Source of the DNA: Humulus lupulus
Lineage: Eukaryota; Streptophyta; Magnoliopsida; Rosales; Cannabaceae
Assembly: GCF_963169125.1 (NCBI RefSeq)
Contig: NC_084798.1
Span: forward strand, 200,565,481 to 200,629,480
Direction: 5' to 3'
DNA length: 64,000 nucleotides
The position numbers and the translations under genes were made by a program. Positions 1 to 10,664 of this stretch are shown in pieces (the stretch's first letter is position 1; each line of letters starts with the position of its first letter). The notes beneath the pieces were generated by a model, which saw only the letters and a program-made list of their open reading frames with translations, did not search any database and was not told the DNA's origin.

Positions 1-95
1 AACTACATAAATAGTTACCAAACCATGAGTCGAGCTTGACTTCAGTGATGTGTGTACATGCCTAGCCAGTCTACAGGAACCCTAACCTTGGCATT

Positions 96-107
96 GCTCT
101 GATACCA
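96..107 (-). other. Primer binding site (initiator Met tRNA type)
   Basis: On the minus strand this reads TGGTATCAGAGC, the plant LTR-retrotransposon primer site complementary to the 3' end of initiator tRNA-Met. It lies three bases inside the LTR that starts at 111. The element's internal region therefore runs leftwards off the window, and bases 1-95 are its untranslated leader. No coding sequence is visible in those 95 bases. Confidence 0.85.
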
Positions 108-110
108 AGT

Positions 111-2471
111 TGTAACGCCCTGGTTACCCTAGAACAGTTACGGTGAACCGAAAATTTGACCCGCTACTCGAGTCCTTTGGTTAAAAACGTGCTCTAAGTA
201 TGATTAACAGGTTAAGGTGAAAAACTAATAAAAAGGAATGGATATTTTTCATTACAAACTGCTCTGCAGAGCTAATAAAAACATTTACAAGTTGTTCTCA
301 GTACAAAATGGTCATTACTGTTTCAAATTACAATCCCGCCGACCTAAGCGGCAAAATAGGGTAAACCCCCTTGTTCCTCTGAGAACGCCTTGGCCGTGGT
401 GGTCAAGCAGCCGCATATGTACACATCACCACCTAAGCTCTCCACTCAAGGCTGGGTGAGCTTTTCTTTCCCTTTACCTACACCACATAACACCCATGAG
501 CCAAGGCCTAGCAAGAGAAAGCATAATAACACATGATATAATATCAACAATGATTGTAATAATCATTCAGGACCAACAGTCCAAACAAATAGGTGACAAT
601 CGCAAAAGTCACAAAAGTGGGTATAGCCCCCTCTAGCCATGTGACGATAGGGTCACTCGGGCTTAACTGATAAGTGAACCTTTCACAAGTTTGAACAGGA
701 TAGGTGTATGGTGAATAGTCACCAACATAACCTTCCTCATGACCTTAGAGTCATAACCCTGGAACAACGTTCCCTAGCCATGTGACAAACAGTCACCGGG
801 GCCATATGCCCTGGCTCTGAATAACTAGTCTCAAACTAGCCAAGCGCTTATAAGTTCATCGACCTTAGGGTTGGTCCAGTGTTAATGCCTTAGAGCCCTT
901 CAACATTGATATCGATTAGATCTAATCTTCATTTGGCTCGGCGTTCATGACGCTATGCCATTTCTGACTCTTAGGTCAATGTCCCTGATTAGTCAGTGCC
1001 ATATACAAGTAATCAACATTCACTAACATTTAATATGCAATACATGTCCACATTTATCAATCAACATGCCTCAATAGCAATCACGCATGTCACATATACA
1101 CAGGGTGCAGTTTTCTTACCTCAGGTTCGAGTGAGAAATATAACAAGGACGACCCCTGAGAACGATCGATCTTTTAGTTCCTTAGCGGTTACCTAATCAC
1201 AACCAATTATAACCTCCATTAATGAGAATCCACATGAATAGGGTCTTAACCTAAGCACCACTCCGGTACCTCGAAACATGCCCACACGTTGAGTAGATTC
1301 GATCTCGGGCCTTAAGGATTAAAACCCCAAGTCAAAAACCCTTAAAAACACTCAAAGCGGGACTTAGAAGGAACAGGGTAGCGCTACAGCGCTCAACCCC
1401 TAGCGCCCCAGCGCTATACTCAGAACTACCAACATGCCAAAATCCCTCCTGAGGAGCGCTGTAGCGCCCTAGGGTGGGCGCTATAGCACTACCTCCAGAC
1501 CAGCACTCCCCTGAACCGACCTTCTTCAACTCCTTCGATTCTAACCTGATTCCCAAGCTTCCAAATCCCATTCTTGATGCCAAATGAACCCAAAAACCAT
1601 CCTAGCACACCCCAAACATCCCAAGCATAGGAACCCTAGCCAAAACTCCCAACAAAACCAAGAATTCACCCTAGAAATCTCAGCTGCAAAACAAAACCAA
1701 AACATGGCAAACCAGAGAATTCTATGGATAGAAACTTACCCAAATCTCAGCTTATGATGCTCTTCAATGGAGGAACACACTCCCAAACTCCCAAGGCTTG
1801 CTTCCCAAGCTTGAATCCTCAAGATTGGTTCAAAAATCACAAAGAAAGGTGAAGAGAAGAAGGTACGGGAGAACTCAAAATCTTGCTCTGTTTTTACTTT
1901 CTTCTTTCAGCTATCAAAGGATATATCTATCCTAGGGGTGAAATGTCCATTTTACCCCTAGTCAATTAATAGTTTCTAAAGGCTCCCAAGGGCATATTTG
2001 GTACTTTCCTCCTATCTCGTTAATCATAATTAACGCTCTCCAATTCCCGCTATTCTCAATAATCTCAAACACTAATAATTCACATCCTGTTACCCTTTAA
2101 TACCCGGTAACGCTCTAATCATTAAAATCACCCCGAGACTCAACCCGAGCCCCGCACTTAAACCTGTTGTGACTAAACCGCTAATCAATATTCCAAGATC
2201 TTCTCATGCCGAATAGCTCGAACCAACCCACATTATAATGTGGTCTCAACACATATCATCGACATGCATACAATTATACCCTCAACGAGCCAAATTACCA
2301 TCACACCCCTGTAACTAAAATGTGGACCCACATGCATGCATTTAACATCATATTTTAATATAATTCATATATACATGCATGATATCATTTAATGGCATAA
2401 CTAAACAAGTATGGCCCTCCCGGCCTACTAATCCCGCCATTAAACCACATCGGAGAATTCGGGGCATTACA
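111..2471 (-). mobile_element. 5' LTR of a Ty3-type retrotransposon (family A)
   Basis: On the minus strand the LTR opens TGTAATGCCCCG and closes GGGCGTTACA, directly before the primer site at 96-107, so this is the 5' LTR of an element whose body is outside the window. Length is 2361 bp. A TATA-like GATATATCC lies at about 1921-1930. About 430 bases downstream (1380-1488) is a GC-rich block with repeated words AGCGCTACAGCGCT, AGCGCCCCAGCGCT and AGCGCTGTAGCGCC. Related LTRs occur at 26350-28478, 28479-28957 and 29851-32299. The open frames here, including one at 1332-1583, are chance frames across the GC-rich block. Confidence 0.88.
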
Positions 2472-2984
2472 ATTATTATACGCTTTGTATGATTTTTATT
2501 TTATAAAAAGTCTAAATTATGTATGAGAAAATTTATGTTGTGTAAGACTTATTTTGGCTGATTACCTGTTTGAAGCCTTTATTTTAAAAAATTAACTTTT
2601 AGATATTGTGTTTTGTCAAAAGATTAAAAATTTGAATTGATAGATTGACTATTTGAACACTGTATTTTTGCCGATTACCCGTTTTGATCCTTTAGTTTAA
2701 AAAAAATGATATATTTATATATATTTAAATAATAATATCTTATAAATATATCATTTAAATTTAAAAAATTACATTTATTATTATAATTTATAAAATTAAT
2801 AAAAAAATTAGATTAAATGAGAAAATATATAAAGTAGTTTAAAGAGTTTTTAGAGTGCCACATCATCTCCTTAGTGCTCTTTTTTATATATAGATGGATA
2901 GATTTAAAAAAAAAATTAAAGAAGTTTTTATTAAAATTATAGACAATATTTACTATTTTAAAAATAGGTAAATTGTTGCTTTTA

Positions 2985-3032
<48 letters not shown>

Positions 3033-3309
3033 CGAGTGTAACATTTTTTTCTCCATAAATTTTCAATGTAGAAGTTGTGCTCCATAAATTTTCAATTAAA
3101 AAAGCTTGAAAAGATCGAGATCCCATCTAGATGTAGATATAATTTGTTATGTAACAAAATAATATTACAAAATACATAAATATAAAAAATAAACATCCAC
3201 TCGATAGCTACACATGGTTAAAAACAAAATGTAACAAAATTATGTTGCTGAAACGGCAATCTCCTATTGGTTATAGGTTGAAAAAGTCAAAAGTCAAACC
3301 GATATTCCA
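2472..3309. other. AT-rich intergenic DNA with (AAT)n microsatellite
   Basis: No gene is visible. An (AAT)n microsatellite of about 15 units lies at 2988-3032. Two degenerate copies of a 'GATTACCTGTTTGAAGCC'-like phrase near 2560 and 2675 resemble the arms of the foldback elements at 12732 and 17362, so this may be a decayed relative. The microsatellite makes a false poly-leucine frame on the minus strand. Confidence 0.7.
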
Positions 3310-3527
3310 TATATAAATAAATATATTATTATTATTAATATTAAAATGTTATTAAAAAAAAACAATTGGATTGAAATTGAGAGAATCAGATTTCATTTCA
3401 GATCAGCCACTTTCACTCAATCTTCTGTTTTCTCTCTCATTAAGAAAGTGTTGAATCAAATACGAAAGCTTAAATCCCTTATTGTACGGACGATCTCCAT
3501 CTCCATTGGCGAAGATAAGATTAAGAT
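3310..3527 (+). promoter_or_regulatory. Core promoter and 5' leader of the RCI2-like gene
   Basis: A TATA box TATATAAATA at 3310-3319 would place the transcript start near 3345, giving a leader of about 185 bases. An upstream ATG at 3346 opens a 91-codon frame that ends at 3621 and overlaps the true start in another frame. Whether it is in the mRNA depends on the exact start site. The TATA placement is inferred from position only. Confidence 0.5.
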
Positions 3528-3844
3528 ATGCCGAGCCGTTGCGAAATCTGCTGCGAATTACTCATCGCCATCTTGCTTCCTCCGCTTGGGGTTTGCTTCA
3601 GACATGGTTGTTGCAGTGTAAGTCTTTCTTTCCCTCTGTTTGGTTGCCGAGAAAATTGATCGATTTTGTATGATATTGATCCAGGTTTCTTTTTTTTGGG
3701 GTGGTGTAGGTTGAGTTTTGTATATGCTTGTTGTTGACCATTCTCGGTTATGTTCCTGGAATAATCTACGCTCTTTATGCAATTGTGTTCATCGATCGCG
3801 ATCAGTACTTTGACGATGACCGCCGTCCTCTTTACGTGGCCTGA
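3528..3844 (+). CDS. RCI2: RCI2/PMP3-type small hydrophobic membrane proteolipid (UPF0057)
   Basis: Two exons, 3528-3617 and 3710-3844, joined across a 92-bp GT-AG intron (donor GTAAGT, acceptor TGTAG), give a 74-aa protein. Exon 1 encodes the family signature with ILLPPLGVCFRHGCC at about residues 15-29. Exon 2 encodes the second membrane span with LGYVPGIIYALYAIV, then a charged tail ending RRPLYVA. Two transmembrane helices (about 8-24 and 31-56) fit the Pmp3/RCI2 family. These plasma-membrane proteolipids are linked in plants and yeast to membrane potential and to cold and salt tolerance. The tail beyond the second helix matches the longer plant subclass (RCI2D/E-like). The start is the only ATG giving the family N-terminus. 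No break is seen, so it is likely functional. Confidence 0.95.
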
Positions 3845-3982
3845 TCTGTATTTTGATTCTAAATTACGTGAATTGAATCGTTGTTTGATCTGTGATGTAG
3901 TAATTTATGGTGTTTGTTCATCGATTCTGTTTATATACATTATTGGTGTATGAACACTGAACTTGGATTTCCTTCTCCGTGT

Positions 3983-4352
3983 GATATTGTTTATGCACGA
4001 GTTTTGTTTGAAATAATACCCTTTTCTCGTAATGTAGTTCTTGAGTTGAGTTTTCTAATTTATTCAAATGCAAATTGAGTATTTTACCGCATGGTTTCGT
4101 AATGATATTGTTTATGCGCGAGTTTAGTTTGAAATAATGCCCTTTTGCTCGTACTGTAGTTTTTGAGTTTAGGTTTTCTAATTCTTTCCAATGCAAGAAA
4201 ATTGAATAATTTACCTCATGGTTGCATAATGATTTTGTATATGCACGAGTTTTGTTTGAAATTATGCCCTTTTGATCATACTGTACTTTTTGAGTTGTAT
4301 TTTTTAATTTTTTCTAATGCAAATTGTTTTTTTTATCTAGTGGTTTAATAAT
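3983..4352 (+). repeat. Three tandem copies of a ~123-bp unit downstream of the RCI2-like gene
   Basis: Units at 3983-4103, 4104-4230 and 4231-4352 (121, 127 and 122 bp) each begin GAT(A)TTGT.TATGC.CGAG and share the phrases GTTTGAAAT.ATGCCCTTTT and CTGTA.TTTTTGAGTT. They begin about 140 bp after the stop codon, so the first may lie in the 3' UTR or just after it. No coding potential is seen. Confidence 0.85.
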
Positions 4353-4849
4353 CTGGATCCGTATCCTTACCATTGAATGTGATTATGAAGGGGTTAGCTT
4401 GGTTTTCGAATGATTTATGTTCCCATTTTCTGCTATTATGAATACCAGCTTGTGTGGGGGGACCCTTTTGCTTGATAACCATTCCTTTTTTAGATACATT
4501 TATTGCACTCACATACACATTCCCACCTACCATCTTGATCTAGCCTCACATGGCATGTGTCTTAAGGGTTTTGAAATTTGAGTTGGGAAGATAATTTTAC
4601 ATTACAACCATATTTTAGTGCTGACTTGAATTGATGCACTGTTTTGCGTTTTTACTTATTAAATTTGAGAAAGGATCAGTCTAGGAATAATGTCACAGCT
4701 TAAAACTCAATGCAAATTGTTGGCTTTGTGATGGAAACAAGTATAGCCCACTTGGTCAGCTTCTTAACTCTCTTAAATCCAGAATGGAAGTTCAGACACA
4801 AGAAGCAAATTATGAAAAGTAATAAATAATATGTTGGTAATCTTTCAAC

Positions 4850-4888
<39 letters not shown>

Positions 4889-6110
4889 AATATGCAAGGA
4901 TTGCAAAATGATGCTGCAATCTCACAACTTAGTGTATTTAGAGGCAACATATGGTGATTGACAGACACCCTCAATAAAGTGGTGGTGTCTTTTTTTTACT
5001 ACTACCAGGAGGTATGACATGTGCATGACACGAGGTTTTGGGGACAAAAATGCCATTTGGTCGAAGGAATTGGAACCTGGTGACGTCTGGCCATGTTTAG
5101 TAAACGTTGTTGAGATGTACACACATCATCTGCATCGTGGTCGAAGACTACTATAGTGGGAGGGCTCACGCCCATGTTTGAAAAGTTCGTATCCTGCTTC
5201 GGATTTTTTGAACGCATATGTACTTGATTTGTCATCAGAGCCGACATGAGATTTTTGACATGCAATATAAAATATGATATATATTGTGAAGCTTTTGTGT
5301 AAGAAAAATAGTCTTTTAACTTTTAGATACATGTCTAACTTACATATGTATAGGAATGATATCACGGTGCACTACGATTATCACTTGTGTGGTCATTAAA
5401 TTACACATGAGTTTGTCGATCAACTGGAAAATCACATGTCACGTGTCTCGATCGTATGTATCAGAGTTATATTATTAGTTTTGAGGATGACCAACAATAC
5501 AAATCACACGACTTTCTTCTATGCAAAAGCTCTTTCAAGCTATGGACTAGTTGGGGAGAGCTACGTCAGCTGAAGACAGCTCTTCAGAATGGCTATTTTC
5601 TATGTCTTAACTGGGTGGCATGTCATTTCTTAGCCGTTTTTCTAAATCGTATGATTGCCTACGTGTGGTGCTCATCCATCTTGTGTGGCCAACTTTGAAT
5701 GCTCTTGTTTGGATGGCTGGCAGCATGCACCTAACTCCACACACACTACCTGTTTCCCACACTTGGATGCACATTGTCACTTGCATTGCTTCTTCTCCTT
5801 GCATGCTTCACACCCACCCATGCTCTGCGCACATCCGTGCACTCGTATGGTTGTTACTCACTCCTCACTCACATCACACCTATGCCTACCTAGTTCAAGA
5901 ATTTGACAGGTTTTTAGGAGGTTTCCTTGCGTTTTGGCAGTGTGTATACATTGTTGTTTTTATACCTCTAGTAATTTTGAAATTGCAGAAGATATCCGTT
6001 AGTAAATTTTAATAATCTAATTAATTGAAAACGAAAAACAAATTAAATGAAATAAAATATAATATTATATACGAACAAGAGGCGAAAGATAAAGGAGACA
6101 CCTTTAATAT
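4353..6110. other. Intergenic region between the two host genes
   Basis: I see no gene. A (TA)n tract lies at 4853-4885. Open frames at 5002-5265 (minus) and 5620-6012 (plus) have no recognisable domain and no codon pattern. From about 6000 on the DNA is AT-rich and leads into the promoter of the F-box gene. Confidence 0.6.
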
Positions 6111-6120
6111 GCCACGTGGC
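6111..6120. promoter_or_regulatory. Perfect palindromic G-box GCCACGTGGC
   Basis: A 10-base perfect palindrome with the CACGTG core lies 113 bases upstream of the F-box gene start codon. In plants this core binds bZIP and bHLH factors (ABA, light or jasmonate control). Function here is inferred from sequence and position; no second element was found close by. Confidence 0.6.
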
Positions 6121-6232
6121 ATTTATCCGCAATGAAAGAACCCAGCCGTTAAAATGACCGATATGCCCATCGATACCTTACCCCATTTGAAGTGCAAAAT
6201 TTGCCAACGAAAATTACCGAACTTTATCCCAC

Positions 6233-7570
6233 ATGGACAATAGTGAAGATGGAGAGACCGAGTCACGATCCGGTCAAGACTGGGCCGAGTTGACTCACGA
6301 GTGCCTGATCAACATCCTTTCTCGGCTCACCCTGGAGCACCGATGGCTTGGGCCCATGTTCGTCTGCAAGTCGTGGATGCACGCGTGCAAGGACCCGTCT
6401 CTTCACTCGGCGTTCGATCTCGAGACTCGGTTCGACTCGGTGCTCGACTCGCCTCGATGGTGGTCCACTGAGTTCGAGAGGAAGATCGATTCCATGCTCC
6501 GATCTGTCGTGGTCTGGAGCGATGGGTCGCTCACGCAGATTCGCACCAGGCACTGCTCTGACCGATCGCTCTCTTACGCTGCCGAAAGGTATAAACAATA
6601 TATTGCTTTTTATGTATGATTTTAATGGGGTTTTGTTTATTATGATTGGCCGTTAAATTAGGTGTTGAACCATAAATGGATTTTGATCGGTTTTATGCGA
6701 TATTTTTGGGTCTTGCTGATCATTAAATGTCCCCAAGTTTCTGAAAAATGAAACCTTTTGCATTTCAATCTCAATTTGGTTAGAATCTCATGGTTTATTG
6801 GCTTGTATTGTATCTGTGGATAAAGATTTGAGCCTTTATATCTGGGTTTTACTAATGGTTTGCAATAAATTTCATTTACAAGTGTTTGTAGTTGATCATT
6901 GTAGACTTGTTTTGTGTTTGGAAGTGTTTTGCTTTCGAAGCTCATTGATCTTTTGGAAGCTATATTGAGTATTTCCCAATTGTACTTTATTATTAGGTGT
7001 CTGAATCTTGAGGCTCTTTCAATAAGGAGCTGCGCCAATGTTACTGATGCTTCCATGGCTATAGTAGCTTTTCGGTGTTCCTTGCTTAGGGAGATTGACA
7101 TTAGCTATTGCTATGAAATATCTCATGAATCTTTGGCCTTGATTGGAAGAAATTGTCCTAACCTTAAAATCCTCAAAAGGAACTTAATGAATTGGCTAGA
7201 TCCTTCCCAACATGTTGGAGTTGTCCCAGATGAGTACCTAAACGCTTGCCCTCAAGATGGGGATGCTGAGGCTGCTGCAGTTGGGAAATATATGCCTTAT
7301 TTGGAGCACCTTGAACTTCGGTTCTCCAAGTTAACGGCTAAAGGGTTTGTTTCCATATCCGAAGGGTGTTTGGATCTAGAGTACTTGGATTTGTTTGGGT
7401 GTGCAAACTTGACCAGTAGGGATATTGCAAATGGAACAACCAATCTGAAGAATCTGAAGGAGGTTAAAAGGCCTAACTTTTACATACCCAGGTCTGTTTT
7501 TCACACTGAGAGGTATGGTCACTGGAGGTTATATGATGAGAGATTCCAAACTGATGTGTTTAGAATCTAG
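6233..7570 (+). CDS. SKIP1: F-box protein SKIP1-like (F-box + leucine-rich repeats)
   Basis: Two exons, 6233-6588 and 6997-7570, are joined in phase across a 408-bp GT-AG intron (donor GTATAAAC, acceptor TTATTAG), giving 309 aa. The N-terminal F-box, about residues 18-50, holds LTHECLINILSRL and VCKSWMHACKDPSLH. Downstream are LRR-like repeats such as LEALSIRSCANVTDASM, LREIDISYCYEISHESL, LEHLELRFSKLTAKGF and LEYLDLFGCANLTSRDI. The C-terminus is RYGHWRLYDERFQTDVFRI. The F-box should bind an ASK1/Skp1 subunit of an SCF ubiquitin ligase while the LRRs recruit substrate. The layout matches Arabidopsis SKIP1 (about 300 aa). The joined frame reads AAER-CLNLEALS with no stop. The assignment to SKIP1 rather than a close paralogue is from memory of the family. 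Confidence 0.92.
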
Positions 7571-8433
7571 TCAGGTTATAAACTTGGGAACAAGCATACT
7601 TGTGACCAAGTTACTGTGATTTGCTTTCCAGCAAAAAACACAAAAATTCTTAATTTGATAAGTTGCAGGATTCCATTTTGTGTCTGTATATTTGTGGAAA
7701 TGGTGTGTCATTATCTATGATACTAATTACAATGTTATGATTCTGTTTTGAAATGATTATGTATCTATCAAAACCAATAATCATGATCATATATGGTGAT
7801 ACATTGTTCAACGCAAATGTTATCTGTTATGTATAGTGTGTATGTTCTAAGTCAATTTGGTGTTTGGAGTATTGATCTTTCGTGTTATATTACATGGTTC
7901 TAGATTATCAAGGGGAATAATGTGCATTGGACACTTCAAGTTTTGTGTTAAGGCTAAACAATTTTCCTAGAGTTTGATACTTGTGTGTTGTTCCATTTAA
8001 TGAAGTGATTGTTTTGAAACTCCTAGTGCACCACACTTGAAATCCCATTGCTGACTCAAAAGCCATGTTGGGTGTATTATATAATATATAGATTTAATTG
8101 TGGAGAAGAATATAAAGAACATATGGATTATTTATCTGTAGCAATCCTAAAAATAAGTAAAAAAAATCCTTTAGTTTAATGTCATATAATAGTTACGTGA
8201 GTTAAATTGGATTCTTGGAAGAGGAGTACACAATTCTTCATTCTTTATCATATTTATTTCTTCTAAAATTTCTCATTTCAGTTGATTTCATTAAATGATC
8301 ATGAACTTCATAGCTCATGCAATTTTCCCATGTGTGTTTTTTTTAAAGTGATATTTTCTACTTTAAACTTTGAGTTTCTCATTCTTGAGCCATTATTTTT
8401 TTAAAAATTAAAAAAAATATTTTTCACTAATTT
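7571..8433. other. 3' flank of the F-box gene
   Basis: AT-rich DNA holding the presumed 3' UTR of the F-box gene; no second gene is visible. No unique polyadenylation signal can be chosen by eye. Confidence 0.55.
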
Positions 8434-8817
8434 TGTTGACGCGATATTTCGTCAACAACAAGAGTTAGAGAGTTAGAGAGATTGAAAGAAAAACGACATA
8501 GAGAGTTTTTACGTGGTTTGACTGTTAATGATGCCTAGTCCACGAGTCACTGTATTGAGGAAGTATTTGCAAAGATCAAGTCCTTTTATGGTTTACAGAT
8601 GGGTAGAACTTCACCTTGTCCTTCAAATGTTCTCTTGTTTACAAATGATTCCCATGTCCTATTTATAGGTAGCAATGGGTGAGTCATAATGGCAAATTGC
8701 TTGATTAGGCTCTAACTCCTAATTAGGTGGGGTTAGACTAGGTTACAACATAGGCTGCATGATTGGAAATTACATAGGGATCGTTTGCTGCCATATGTCG
8801 CCTTTCCAAGTTACTAA

Positions 8818-9402
8818 GGGTCTGATTGGTTCGCGATTAGAAAACTGTATTTTTGAAAAGTGGATTCTGAAATGAAAATCTGAATTTAGTGACTGAAAAC
8901 ATGTTTCTGAAAATGTGATTAGTTCAATGTCAGTAAACTGTTTTTGAGTTTTAAAAAATAGAATATATGATTGGTAGAAAATCTGAAAATACAACATAAA
9001 CAAAATAAGTGATTGGTAGATTTTGTATGCTATATCAGCAACATGAATAAAATTTGATTAAGATCAATGATCCATATTTATAGTTGTTAATTAATATTTC
9101 TAAAAATAAAATTTGATTTTTTCAAATTTTTGGATGGGTTACCTAATGAAAAATGTGTATTTATTATGAAAATATAATATTGTAAACTTTTCATTTTTCA
9201 AATGCATGTCGATTTCTAAATATAGCTATGGTGTCTCATTGGTTAGAAACAACATTAATTATGACAAAAAAATAATAACTATATTCAAAATTAATGTAGA
9301 AAAAAAATATTTACCTATGACTTGCTATACCAAGTTACTATGTTGCCACATCATCATAATTGTTAGTACCCATGTATGGGTGGTAACCATTAAGAAGTCT
9401 TC

Positions 9403-9437
<35 letters not shown>

Positions 9438-10059
9438 AAATTAGTCTAACTACCCAACCAAACATACCCACCATCTTACTCATTAATCAGTGTTATTATC
9501 TTGTCATTTTTTGTTGTTATATATATATATATCCTCATTTCTTGTTGTTATATGATGTACTGTAAGTCTTTATATGTCCAAATAGCCATATATATTTATA
9601 TTATGCTATCCCTTTCAAATATTATCCCTTTCAAATATCAATCTACGTCAAAACTCTTGTATAAAATACTTTAAGGGCAGCTGTTGCATAATTCTAAATT
9701 TAACATATATATATATATATATAAACACAAAAACCCACATTTAACTTATATAAATAAAAATCTCACAATATATATACATAAAACATAGCAAATTTTAGAG
9801 ATAGTTTAGGTTGATAATGGCAGAAGAGAAAAATGTAGATGGGAGTGGAGTGGAGCAGTTAAAAAGAGAAAAATGGCTTTAGTTCACAAAATGGAGAAAA
9901 CGATATTTTCTCGTTTTTCATTTGGCAGTGTAAAGTTTGAATATTGATTTGGATTCCATTTTACAAAATAACTTACCATTCACTTATTTTGATGGGACCC
10001 ACAAACTCTAAGTTTTCAAAACTATAAAATTGAACCCAAAATACATACCAATCACACTC
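8818..10059. mobile_element. PIF/Harbinger-type non-autonomous transposon
   Basis: Termini are GGGTCTGATTGGTTCG on the left and, inverted, GAGTGTGATTGGTATG on the right (12 of 16 matching), flanked by the 3-bp direct repeat TAA at 8815-8817 and 10060-10062. A 3-bp TWA duplication is the hallmark of PIF/Harbinger. No transposase frame is present in the 1242 bp. It split the LTR fragment around it and itself contains the repeat at 9078-9405. Confidence 0.75.
9078..9405 (+). repeat. Dispersed ~330-bp repeat, first copy
   Basis: This block, from TAGTTGTTAATTAATATTTC to AAGTCTTCCACA, matches the reverse complement of 22594-22932 almost end to end, with point changes and small gaps. Both copies abut a (TA)n tract on one side (9407-9435 here). 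It has no long terminal inverted repeat and no coding frame, so the class is open; it is a small non-autonomous element or MITE remnant. Confidence 0.7.
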
Positions 10060-10664
10060 TAAGTGGTCTTGCATTTCCACTATTTCCAAGGCACGATATG
10101 GGCTGACAGTCAGGATTGCAGTCGAACCATCACATTAGAGGTAGGTAGACACACGTGCCATATTATCCGTTTGGACATTGATGCCACTTCCATAAAATGT
10201 GGATTCCTGTCCCTCGAGTCCCTTTTGAGTAGTGCACATCGTGAGAGGCTTCTCGGAAGCTATACAAGTGCAAGGAGCCTCTCGGGGATCAGACCTTCCA
10301 AGCAGCCTAGTGAGTGACAAGTGTTGCGAGTTACTTGTAATGTCCGTATTGGTGACATGCCCTATACCTTAGAAAAATGGGGGTACATATTATTTAATAG
10401 AAAGGGACTAAAACATCTTTTTCTTTCAATCCAACATTAAAATAAATTATCTATGAAAGTAATATATACCTAGTTTTAAAATTTAAGATTTATATGAGAA
10501 ATTTGAACACTTAGAGACAATATGAAAATTTTGCAAATACTTTAGAGACCACTAAAGTAATTCATTTTAACAAAAAAAAAAAAGACGTTTTTCAGATTAC
10601 TACAATAATTGGCGGAGCCAAGTGGATGACAGTGAGCTTTTTAACTTTACTATAAATCAAATAA

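Larger units (their letters stand above)
8434..10377 (-). mobile_element. LTR fragment (family Q) interrupted by a Harbinger-type element
   Basis: The left edge starts TGTTGACGCG and forms a short hairpin (GTTGACG / CGTCAAC), as does the LTR at 13675. A TATA box reads CTATAAATAGG on the minus strand near 8660-8670, so transcription would run leftwards. The sequence breaks at 8817 and continues at 10060 across the inserted element, whose TAA duplication proves the break. The right border is not clear and no target duplication was found, so the LTR is probably truncated. A box ACGTGG...CTAGTCCACGAG at 8511-8546 recurs in the LTR at 59394. Confidence 0.6.

Noticed and set aside
96..107. tRNA gene suspected from TGGTATCAGAGC
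   Set aside because: Only the 12-base primer site is present, at the inner edge of an LTR; there is no cloverleaf. The same applies at 44549 and 46835.
2813..3085. 90-codon minus-strand frame with a run of leucines
   Set aside because: The leucines are the (AAT)n microsatellite read on the other strand; the rest is AT-rich chance sequence.
5607..6012. Overlapping frames on both strands rich in His, Cys and Thr
   Set aside because: No domain, no splice context, and equally long on both strands over a CA-rich stretch; treated as chance.
6263..6598. 111-codon antisense frame over the F-box exon
   Set aside because: It mirrors the true exon, whose sense frame has an F-box and splices cleanly; no antisense domain is seen.
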